Assembly: GCF_039830135.1 (NCBI RefSeq)
Contig: NZ_CP156081.1
Location: forward strand, 2,838,001 to 2,902,000
DNA from: Defluviimonas sp. SAOS-178_SWC
GTDB taxonomy: Bacteria; Pseudomonadota; Alphaproteobacteria; Rhodobacterales; Rhodobacteraceae
Reading direction: 5' to 3'
DNA length: 64,000 nucleotides
Notes under the pieces: generated by a model
What the model was told of the DNA's origin: nothing
What the model saw: only the letters and a program-made list of their open reading frames with translations
Database searches by the model: none
Made by a program: the position numbers and the translations under genes
Shown: positions 55,274 through 64,000 of the stretch, in pieces
Layout: every line of letters starts with the position of its first letter
Position numbering within the stretch: the first letter of the stretch is position 1

Positions 55274-55277
<4 letters not shown>
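54312..55277 (+). CDS. glpX: Class II fructose-1,6-bisphosphatase
   Basis: This 321-residue Mn2+-dependent phosphatase acts in gluconeogenesis. Family motifs are GRGDEKAADQAAVNAMRDQL, IGEGERDEAPMLFIGE, ALDPLEGTTLTAKDMPNALT and the C-terminal FAATGVTNGSIVRGVR. AGGAAGAG precedes ATG 54312. In Calvin-cycle relatives it may also hydrolyse sedoheptulose bisphosphate. It overlaps recJ by 4 bases (GTGA). Confidence 0.94.
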
Positions 55278-57025
<1,748 letters not shown>

Positions 57026-57060
57026 CGCGGGCCGACTACCAAAAATCTGAAAAAACCCTC

Positions 57061-57089
57061 TTGCGAGTCACCGCCCCGTGGCCTAAACA
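57061..57089 (+). promoter_or_regulatory. Probable tRNA-Glu promoter
   Basis: TTGCGA (57061-57066) and TAAACA (57084-57089) are separated by exactly 17 bases, 18 bases before the tRNA. The spacing and position are ideal for a sigma-70 promoter; GC-rich bases follow the -10, as at stringently controlled promoters. Confidence 0.65.
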
Positions 57090-57107
57090 CCGCCGCACGC
57101 CAGAAGT

Positions 57108-57182
57108 GGCCCGTTCGTCTATCGGTTAGGACGTCAGGTTTTCAACCTGAAAAGAGGGGTTCGACTCCCCTACGGGCTGCCA
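57108..57182 (+). tRNA. tRNA-Glu(TTC)
   Basis: The 75-nt sequence folds as a full cloverleaf with encoded CCA. The D stem is GTCT/GGAC, the anticodon stem TCAGG/CCTGA holds the loop TTTTCAA (anticodon TTC), and the T arm is AGGGG-TTCGACT-CCCCT. The 7-bp acceptor stem has a G-U first pair. It marks the left edge of the accessory region. Confidence 0.95.
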
Positions 57183-57355
57183 AACACCCCGCCATTTTGG
57201 AGACATGTGACCCGGGCCGGGTATTGTCGCGCGTCATCCGTGGCTTACGCGACATGGTTCAATCCGGAGACCGCAAATCTGGCGCACAGAGAGCGCAAAT
57301 GCGCGGCCTGTCTCTCTTCGCCGATTTCGTATTTCCAGTTTGGGAGTGAGCAAGA

Positions 57356-58980
57356 TCAGGCGGCGCGGAAGAGCGCGTCCTGCGCGCTCCAATCGGCGGG
57401 GATATCATTCTTCAGGCACCAGTCGGCCGTGAGGAACGAGGGCTGCCGCCCCTCGATGATCTGCCGCACCGAGTGCGGCGAGAGGAACGCAAACTCGAGG
57501 ATCTGCTGGACCCGCTTGACCGACACGCCATGGCCCTCGGCGATGTCCTGGAAGCTTCGACCGGCCGTGACGTCGTCGAGCATCGCGTGCCCCTTGGCAA
57601 TGTTGGCAATCAGCGTCTCGTCGCGGGGAAGCACATCGCCATCCAGTAGCAGCCGGGTTTCGACGCCGCGTCTGCGCAGCGTGGTCGGCGCTTCGAAGCG
57701 CAGGCTGTTTGGGTTTATACGATCGGGCGGAACACTCAGGGCGTGTCCCAAATCCTTCCGCGACAGCGTGAGAGCCAGCCGACCCGCCCCAACCACAACG
57801 CGTTCGATCATCGATAACAGGTCGGTGCCCGCGTCCGCGATCACCGAGGTAGCATCGGCGATCAGCTTTACCTCCGCCAATGGCACCAGGTCCCGCATCA
57901 GAGTAGTCTGGAGATGGCGCCGGACGGCTGCCGCGATACGATCCTCGAAGGCCCTGGCGGGCAGCCGCCAGCCCGTTGTCCTGTCCGGCGGAACCGGAGC
58001 GGTCTTCAGCGCCTGAGAGATGTAATAATCGTAGCGTCGCCCCCGCTTCTGGGTGTGGACTGGCGTCAGCCGCGCGCCCTCCGCGTCGAAGATCTTGCCG
58101 GTCAGCGGCGCGCTGGGTCGACCGGATGTCTTCTGTCCCCGTGGGATCGCCGATTGCTCTTGCAGGACCTGCTGTACCTCCTCCCACTGGTCCACCTCGA
58201 TGATCGCGGGATGCTGGCCTTCGTGGATCACCCCCTTGTGGCAGACCTTGCCGATGTAGAGTGGGTTGGTGAGGATCTTGTGGATATGCCCCCGAGACAT
58301 CTCTTGGCCGCCCTGGTCACGGCCCGACTTGTCACGTAGCGCTTCGACATCAGCTCGAGACGTTGGGCCTCTTTAGCGGCGAGATGCAGCGCGCGATGCG
58401 TCTCGTAAATCGCGAAAAGCGTCCGAACCGTCTCGGCCTCCGCTGTATTGATGTTCAATGTCCGGCCCGCGGCATCGTAGCCGAGAGGCACATAGCCGCC
58501 CATCCACAGCCCCTTCCTCTTTGAGGCGGCGATCTTGTCGCGGATCCGTTCGGCAGTCACCTCGCGTTCGAATTGTGCAAAAGACAAAAGTACATTGAGC
58601 GTCAGCCGCCCCGTGCTGGTTGCGGTATTAAAAGACTGGGTCACCGAGACGAAGGAAGCCTTCGACGCGTCGAGCCGGTCTACAAGCCGGGCGAAGTCGG
58701 CAAGCGAGCGTGTCAGCCGGTCGATCTTGTAGACGACGATCTGCTCCACCCTGCCCTCGTCCACATCTTGCATCAGGCGCTGCAGAGCCGGCCGCTCAAG
58801 GTGCCCGCCGGAGATGCCACCATCGTCATAACGCTCCCGGACCAGTTCCCAGCCCTCGTGGCGCTGGCTGGCGATATAGGCCTCGCAGGCCTCGCGCTGC
58901 GCATCGAGCGAGTTGAACTCCTGCTCCAGCCCTTCATCGGAGGATTTGCGGGTATAGATGCCGCAGCGGATGCGGACCAA
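57356..58980 (-). pseudogene. Serine site-specific recombinase, frameshifted
   Basis: The N-terminal part (58980 to about 58340) is a resolvase/invertase domain: IRCGIYTRKSSDEGLEQEFN with the catalytic serine, YDDGGISGGHLERPALQRL, VVYKIDRLTRSL and LSFAQFEREVTAERIRDKI. After LMSK the frame breaks; a +1 correction at about 58339-58342 continues as LRDKSGRDQGGQEMSRGHIH and KILTNPLYIGKV, the Recombinase-domain consensus. About 541 residues would result. The only start in place is TTG 58980; the true start may be lost at the junction there. Its 3' end faces tRNA-Glu at 173 bases. Confidence 0.85.
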
Positions 58981-60156
58981 CTCACCCTGGGCCTGTACCC
59001 GCGTCTCCGCATCGTCGAGACTGCCCTTGAGAGGCTAACGCAAGCAATGGTTGAGGCGCGCAGCGGCTATCTGCCAATGGCCGAGGCCCATGCGCTACTT
59101 GAAGAGCTACACTCTTCACAGAACCAAACCGAGCGGAGCCTCTTCTTCCAGCTGAAGAATGTGGGCGTCTTGACTGTTGAACCGGTGATCGACGGACCGA
59201 CGATGGTGGAGCAAGTTCGCTTCACCTTTGAGCGATTGAGCGATCATCGGATCGCCCACACGCTCCTCGACACGGCAATAACCGGTGACAATCCAGCGCC
59301 TGCCTTTTCACCGGGTGGAGCGCTTCGCGAATATGTCGTCGGAACCAACGCGTATCGTTTTGCCGGAATAGCCGAAGCCTTCGCCGTACAATTGCCTGAA
59401 CTGTTCGGCACCGAGCTGCTTGATCTCATTAATGACATCAACGCGAGCTACGACCTGCTGCCCGGTTTCCGGACCAGCCTGCTGTGGCGAAGGCAAGAGG
59501 CCTTTAGCGAACGCACGCTGGAACTGCTGGAAGAACACGCAGACTACCTGGACGGCGATCTCTGGCTCGATACCCTGATCGCGGTCGCAACCGAACCCGG
59601 CAATGCCTTCAATGCGGATTATCTCGACAGTTGGTTGCGCCCGATGTCGATGCCGGAGCGGGACGAATTGTGGTCAGTGCGAGCCACGTACATCGCGACC
59701 GATGATGGCAATTCTATTGATACACTGATCCAATGGATTTTGACCAATGGTTACAATCCTATTGAACCCGAGCGTGCCAGGCTTGCCGCGATCACGCTCG
59801 CGTGGCTCACCAGTCTCAGTCACCGGATTGTCCGCGACATGGCGACGAAGGCTCTAGCCGCGCTGTTGGTAAATCGCCGTGAGCTTGGTGTCCATCTCAT
59901 CGATCGATTTGTCGGCCTCGACGACGCTTATGTTGTTGATCGTGTGTTGGCGGCCGTTTACGGCGGCGCGACCCGTAGCAGCAGTAACGAGGGCCTCGCA
60001 GCATTGGCCGACACCGCTTATTCAGCGGTATTCGCGAATGATCCTATTCCCACTCATGCACTGATCCGCGACCATGCACTGGGCATCATCGAACTGGCTG
60101 CTTATCGCTGCGTCCTTTCAGCAAAGGTGTCGCTCGATCGCGCGAGGCCGCCTTAT
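58981..60156 (+). pseudogene. Internal fragment resembling the C-terminal helical region of a STAND-type defence NTPase
   Basis: About 392 codons are open in one frame, from LTLGLYPRLRIVETALERL to VSLDRARPPY, with no stop. VRFTFERLSDHRIAHTLLD, HRIVRDMATKALAALLVNR, DDAYVVDRVLAAVYGGATR and LIRDHALGIIELAAYR resemble, from memory, the superhelical sensor part of large STAND/AVAST-like ATPases. The N-terminal effector and NTPase domains are missing. The left edge abuts the recombinase start and the right edge abuts the MBL gene. Base composition is visibly lower in GC than the core genome. The first ATG is at 59047. Confidence 0.6.
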
Positions 60157-61087
60157 CCGGCATTCCTTCGGCCAACCCTCTACCGATCGTTCCTTTCGCG
60201 ACCTGCTCAGGTGGCACCGCGAAGGGAACAGGGCGCGCTGGCCCAGCCATGTTGCCGTGACGCCGACAGTGCCGCCGGAGCGCAGTGACGAAGCGCGCAT
60301 CACCATGGTGGGCCATGCCACGATGCTGATCCAGGTCGCCGGGCTCAACCTGTTGACCGACCCGGTCTGGTCCGACCGTGCCAGCCCCGTTCGCTTTGCC
60401 GGCCCACGTCGTGTCACTGCGCCGGGGATCGAATTCAACCACCTGCCCCCGATCGACGCGGTGCTGATCAGCCACAACCATTACGACCACCTCGACACCG
60501 CGACTTTGCGCTGGCTGCAGTCGCGCCACCGCCCTCATATGGTGATGCCGCTGGGCACCGATGCCACGATTCGCCGGGCCGTGCGAGGGGCGCAGATCTC
60601 GACCGGAGACTGGCATGATCGAATCACGCTGGCACCCGGGATCTCGGTCACGCTCACTCCCGCCTATCACTGGTCGTCGCGTGGCATCCGCGATCGCCGC
60701 ATGGCGCTGTGGAGCGGGTTCTGGATCGAGAGCCCCGACACGCGCATCTGGTTCGCGGGCGATACCGGCTACGGCGACGGCGCGATCTTTCGCGACATCC
60801 GGGTCCGCCATGGCTCCCCCGAGATCGCGCTGATTTCGATCGGTGCCTACGAGCCGCGCTGGTTCATGTCCGCGCAGCACGTAGCCCCGGACGAGGCGGT
60901 CCGCATCTTTGCTGATATCGGCGCGGACCAGGCGTTGGGATATCATTGGGGCACGTTCCAGTTGACCGACGAGCCGCGGGAGGAACCGGCCGAGCTGCTT
61001 CAAAGCAGCCTGAATGCTGCCGGTATCGACACAGGCCGTTTTACTCCGCTTGCCCCGGGCCAAGCTTACACCGCAAGGCAGCCCTGA
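60074..61087 (+). CDS. Metallo-beta-lactamase-fold hydrolase with replaced N-terminus
   Basis: From about 60167 the protein matches the RomA/NAPE-PLD-like MBL family: PSTDRSFRDLLRWHREGN, ITMVGHATMLIQVAGLNLLT, SHNHYDHLDTATLRWLQ metal motif, WFAGDTGYGDG and LGYHWGTFQLTDEP. The first 31 codons (60074-60166) are out-of-frame sequence of the upstream STAND fragment, so the native N-terminus and start were lost at a junction near 60157-60166. The metal site is intact; activity is possible if the chimeric ATG at 60074 or an internal codon is used. Confidence 0.75.
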   Translation: MHWASSNWLLIAASFQQRCRSIARGRLIRHSFGQPSTDRSFRDLLRWHREGNRARWPSHVAVTPTVPPERSDEARITMVGHATMLIQVAGLNLLTDPVWSDRASPVRFAGPRRVTAPGIEFNHLPPIDAVLISHNHYDHLDTATLRWLQSRHRPHMVMPLGTDATIRRAVRGAQISTGDWHDRITLAPGISVTLTPAYHWSSRGIRDRRMALWSGFWIESPDTRIWFAGDTGYGDGAIFRDIRVRHGSPEIALISIGAYEPRWFMSAQHVAPDEAVRIFADIGADQALGYHWGTFQLTDEPREEPAELLQSSLNAAGIDTGRFTPLAPGQAYTARQP

Positions 61088-61286
61088 GAGAGGAATGGTC
61101 GTCGTGCGCGTCGCAAAAGGCCGCTTTCCACCCGATCGCGTCGATTGACCGCTCGATAGTGTCACAGCGAATCTGGCACATGATGGAGTTCGGTTTTCCG
61201 GCTATCGTACGACAACGCGGCAGATCGGGAGCAATTGGATGCTGCACAAGGGCGACGGGACCGCAAAGGGGGACTCGGAAGGTAAG

Positions 61287-61457
61287 ATGATGGCGGTCGT
61301 GACGACCGGCACGGGAGGCTATGACAAGCTTGACTACAGACGAGTCTCGATACCCGTTCCGGGATCGGGCGAAGTGGCGCTCTCGGTGCTGGCCGCGGGG
61401 GTCAACAATACCGACATCATCACGCGGCTTGGATGGTATTCCGAGTCCGTCAGGGGG
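61287..61457 (+). pseudogene. N-terminal remnant of an MDR-family alcohol dehydrogenase/quinone oxidoreductase
   Basis: Fifty-seven codons, from MMAVVTTGTGGYDKLDYRRV to TRLGWYSESV, match the start of zinc-binding-type dehydrogenases, including EVALSVLAAGVNNTDIITRL. After 61457 the similarity stops; the frame runs to 61502 through unrelated residues. The catalytic and cofactor domains are absent, so this is a broken gene. Confidence 0.75.
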
Positions 61458-61635
61458 GCAGTCTTCATCGGAATGTCCGCACAAGAACCATCGCTTCGAT
61501 GACAGGTCGTGCAACTCAGCGCTCGCAGCGTTGCCACCAGGTCCTTCCACTCCCCCGCCCGCCCAGGGCCCGATTCTCGTTGCCCCTCGGCGACTTTGCA
61601 TTTATCAGTGTCTTTATGCAAAATGGGGTGAAAGC
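61458..61635. other. Unassigned junction spacer
   Basis: This spacer lies between the truncated dehydrogenase and the solute-binding-like gene. No gene is supported. On the minus strand, 61541-61480 could encode a short cysteine-bearing stretch (SCTTCHRSDGSCADIP), possibly another remnant, but it matches no family I can name. Confidence 0.3.
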
Positions 61636-62361
61636 GTGATACCTGACGAAGTTCGTGCCGCCTATGCGCCGACAGGCACGCTGCGCGCGGCCGTGAACCA
61701 TGGGAACCGCGTACTCGTGTCGCGGGACGAAACCGGAGAGGCCCGAGGCATCACCGTCGACCTCGCCCGCACTCTGGCCGAGACGCTGAACCTTCCGCTG
61801 CAGTTCGTGCACTACGAACGGGCTGTCGATGTCTCCTCTTCCGTCACCAGTGGGGACTGGGACATCTGTTTCCTCGCGGTCGACCCAAAGCGAGCCGAAA
61901 CGATCGATTTCACAGACCCCTATGTCCGCATAGAGGGCAGCTACCTTGCCGCGCCCGCCACGCCCTACGATACCTCCGCCGACCTCGTGGCCTCGGGCGA
62001 TCCAGTCGGTTCCGTAGTGGGATCAGCCTACTCGCTGACCCTGATGCGTTTGCCAGGGGCCGAATATGTGGTCATGTACGAAGACATTCACGCCATGCTG
62101 GCCGCGCTCGACAGTGGAGAGGTCAGGGCCGCCGCAGGAATCGGCAGCGTGATGGAAAAGGAGGCCGCCCTGCGACCCGGTGCCCGGATAGTCAGCCCCC
62201 CCTTCATGGAGATCCGGCAGGCCATGGCCATGCCAAAAGGACGTGAACCCGCCGCGACACACCTCAGGACTTTCCTTACCGATCTCGCACGGTCGGGCCG
62301 CGTCGGCGATATCCTCGAGCGGCATGGTGTTGACCGCGACGCGGCCATCCAGCCTGCCTGA
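61636..62361 (+). CDS. Family 3 solute-binding-like protein lacking a signal peptide
   Basis: This protein of 241 residues starts GTG (V-I-P-D-E-V-R-A-A-Y), with GGGG 7 bases upstream. It has the amino-acid-binding fold: TGTLRAAVNHGNRVLVSRDE, GITVDLARTLAETLNLPLQF, WDICFLAVDPKRAETIDFTD and YVRIEGSYLAAP. There is no signal peptide and no ABC permease or ATPase nearby. It may be a cytosolic binding protein acting with the GntR regulator downstream. An upstream in-frame extension has no secretion signal either. Confidence 0.75.
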   Translation: MIPDEVRAAYAPTGTLRAAVNHGNRVLVSRDETGEARGITVDLARTLAETLNLPLQFVHYERAVDVSSSVTSGDWDICFLAVDPKRAETIDFTDPYVRIEGSYLAAPATPYDTSADLVASGDPVGSVVGSAYSLTLMRLPGAEYVVMYEDIHAMLAALDSGEVRAAAGIGSVMEKEAALRPGARIVSPPFMEIRQAMAMPKGREPAATHLRTFLTDLARSGRVGDILERHGVDRDAAIQPA

Positions 62362-62866
62362 CCGATCCCCGGCAAGGACGACCAATCCCCCCGCCGCCGC
62401 AATCGATGCCAAATCAATCGGACCGGCGCGCCCGATGACTGCCCGAATTGACTTAGCCGCCCACACACCCGAGGCCGCCTGCGTGCAGGGCTTGCGGGGC
62501 AGGTCGGCACCGGCGGGATCGTGATCGTCCGGACACGAGCATTCGGCGCCGAAATTCGCCGTATGCCGGATCGCATTCGGACCCTGGTGACTGCACCCTT
62601 GCGGTGGCGCAAATGAATGCCGGACACCCGGGGCCGACCCGGACGAGGGCACCAGACCGGCGTCCATGGTCCTGAACCAGTTGCGACATTCAAGAGCGCT
62701 TCACTTCCTCGCGCCCGGCCACAAACCTTCTTTGCCTTTGTTGCTGGAAAAGTGCCAAAGTAAGGCAGGACACCATGACCTGCTCGAACCACAACAACAC
62801 CGTATATTGAATTTTGCGATCAACTTCGGCAAAAAATTGCACGACGATCAAGGGGAGCATGATCAG
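62362..62866. promoter_or_regulatory. 505-base intergenic region before the GntR gene
   Basis: No convincing gene is seen on either strand; the short open frames lack ribosome sites and family motifs. Near the GntR end there is an imperfect dyad TGCCTT (62733-62738) / AAGGCA (62762-62767), with CTTTG/CAAAG inside it, and a -10-like TATATT at 62803-62808. These may form the operator and promoter of the regulator gene. Confidence 0.4.
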
Positions 62867-63778
62867 ATGAAAGCCAGCCTTCTCGCCGAGAAGATCGCTC
62901 AGGACATCACCCAGAAGATCGCGACGCGTGAAATGCCGGCAGGCGAGCACCTGCGCGCGCAGGCGTTGGCGGATCGTTACGGTGTGTCACGCTCGCCGAT
63001 CCGAGAGGCTTTGAAGCTGCTCGAGACGGCGGGACTTGCCGAACAGAAGACCAACCGCGGGTTCTATGTTGCTGACCGGGCCGAAGGAGTGGCGGCGGCC
63101 GTCCCTGAAGCGCTGAAACAGGAACAGGAAGGCCCCTATCAGCGGATCGCGAACGACTGGCGGAACGACCGCTTGCCGGAAGAGGTGACCGAGAAATTCC
63201 TGCGCGAAACATACGCTCTGACGCGGGTCCAGGTGCGGGACATACTGGCGCGCGCCTCACGCGACGGATGGGCCGAACGAAAGCCGGGTTACGGCTGGCG
63301 GCTTCAGGACGTTGCCAAGTCAAACGAGTCTTTCCGACAGATCTACCAGTTCCGCATGGCAATCGAACCTGCGGCCATGCTGCTTCCGGAATATACCGTT
63401 GACAAAGTCCTTCTGGAAGAACTCAAGACAGCACAGAAACGCATGCTTGAAAGGGACATCGATCGCCTGCCGGTAGAACAATTGCTGAGCGTCGGGGCGG
63501 ACTTCCATGAAGAACTGATCAAGTTCGCCAATAATCCCTACTTCCATACGGCGCTTGTCCGGGCCAACCAGATGCGGCGACTGCTGGAGTACCGCGCCGC
63601 CTATAGGCCTGAGCGGTTCATCCAGCAGTCGACGGAGCATTTAATGATCCTCGAGCTACTCGAACGGGGTGAGATCCTGGAAGCCTCGTTCTCGATGAAG
63701 AAACACTTGGCCGGCGCCCTAACGGAAAAGGCCGAACTTATCAGGGCATTGGACGAAAGATCGGCGGCGCCGGCCTGA
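62867..63778 (+). CDS. GntR-family regulator with two winged-helix segments
   Basis: This 303-residue protein starts MKASLLAEKIAQDITQKIAT with a canonical GntR winged helix (LRAQALADRYGVSRSPIREA, LKLLETAGLAEQKTNRGFYV, residues about 5-70). A second similar segment (EVTEKFLRETYALTRVQVRD, ILARASRDGWAERKPGYGWR, about 110-150) follows, then a helical FCD-like effector domain. Double-HTH GntR proteins are less common. GGGGAG lies 9 bases upstream. The partner may be the aconitase-family gene that converges on it. Confidence 0.85.
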   Translation: MKASLLAEKIAQDITQKIATREMPAGEHLRAQALADRYGVSRSPIREALKLLETAGLAEQKTNRGFYVADRAEGVAAAVPEALKQEQEGPYQRIANDWRNDRLPEEVTEKFLRETYALTRVQVRDILARASRDGWAERKPGYGWRLQDVAKSNESFRQIYQFRMAIEPAAMLLPEYTVDKVLLEELKTAQKRMLERDIDRLPVEQLLSVGADFHEELIKFANNPYFHTALVRANQMRRLLEYRAAYRPERFIQQSTEHLMILELLERGEILEASFSMKKHLAGALTEKAELIRALDERSAAPA

Positions 63779-63808
63779 TCGCTTCGTCGATGCGCCTCGA
63801 GCAGGCCT

Positions 63809-64000
63809 TCAGGCGGATACACGTCGCCCGATCTGTTCGCCAAGTGCCTTGTGCAGGATTGACGGGATGACCCCGCCCGACCTCAGCAGCCGGACGTCCT
63901 GTTGCGTCTCGACAGCCGCCACGGTCTGGATCACCGTTTCCTCGCCATTCGCCCGTTTCAAGACAACCGGAACCTCTTGCCGCGGCACCAGGCTGCCAGG
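63809..64000 (-). CDS. Aconitate hydratase-family protein, C-terminal 63 residues
   Basis: The gene runs off the window edge. The visible part reads PRQEVPVVLKRANGEETVIQ, then VAAVETQQDVRLLRSGGVIP, SILHKAL and a C-terminal RRVSA. It matches the last beta-strand and helix of the AcnA-type swivel domain (consensus Q-E-V..D/E-V..R.GGI...L). Aconitase itself, 2-methylaconitate dehydratase AcnD or a related dehydratase are possible. Convergent with the GntR gene. Confidence 0.65.
   Translation of the reverse strand, partial: PGSLVPRQEVPVVLKRANGEETVIQTVAAVETQQDVRLLRSGGVIPSILHKALGEQIGRRVSA

Noticed and set aside
57183..57355. Possible att duplicate of the tRNA-Glu 3' end inside the island
   Set aside because: I searched the remaining sequence by eye for GACTCCCCTACGGGCT-like repeats and saw none. 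A partner could lie beyond the window.
62023..62689. Minus-strand open frames over the solute-binding gene and the spacer before GntR
   Set aside because: They overlap a recognisable plus-strand gene or lack ribosome sites and motifs.

Overview
The window is high-GC alphaproteobacterial chromosome, almost certainly from the Rhodobacterales (Rhodobacteraceae/Paracoccaceae type). Support comes from strong G/C bias at third codon positions, an alphaproteobacterial choline module, a VPLPA-CTERM surface protein, DUF1127 small proteins, class A RNase P RNA, and a GC-hairpin plus GAGTATTT..GAACAGAAGAA intergenic motif that I recognise from this group. The genus cannot be fixed from the sequence alone.

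Layout. 1-1511: end of pabB and a pabC-like gene (p-aminobenzoate synthesis). 1581-6956: choline module, betI-betA facing choXWV across a shared control region with a clear BetI-type operator. 6953-9470: a DMT exporter and a lysE/argP divergent pair. 9585-16716: yebC, an SLC13 permease with RCK_C domains, a convergent operon ymdB-eamA-SLC13, and a LysE-family exporter. 16815-19459: VPLPA-CTERM protein and mgtE-fthC. 19590-23748: guanine deaminase, a second purine/triazine-type deaminase, hisN and an XRE regulator. 24073-27529: quinone oxidoreductase, LysR, DUF1127, Bax-inhibitor-1 protein and rpmG. 27736-32268: a minus-strand run gatC-gatA-lipoprotein-ampD-rnpB-DUF533. 32475-35885: metallo-hydrolase, DUF1127-like protein, a 31-residue microprotein, tadA and an rluB-like pseudouridine synthase with a long repetitive tail.

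36016-41423 is the most interesting intact locus. It is a tight operon of a 27-residue membrane microprotein, an XpaC-family protein, TelA, a DUF2927 lipoprotein, an SPFH (virion-core-like) protein ending in a GYF_2 domain, and a double zinc-ribbon membrane protein. It looks like an envelope or chemical-stress system whose biochemistry is not established. Next come a frameshifted hsp20, a sugar kinase with dtd, a DMT exporter, a crotonase, glutamate dehydrogenase, an orphan tad minor-pilin trio (vWA TadG, TadE, TadF-like), pirin, TetR, and hom, glpX and recJ.

After tRNA-Glu (57108-57182) the sequence becomes accessory. It holds a frameshifted serine recombinase, an internal fragment that resembles the helical C-terminal part of a large STAND-type defence NTPase, a metallo-beta-lactamase gene with a replaced N-terminus, a truncated oxidoreductase, a solute-binding-like protein without a signal peptide, a GntR regulator with two winged helices, and the end of an aconitase-family gene. 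This reads as a degraded island whose rearrangement junctions can be located to about 10 bases.
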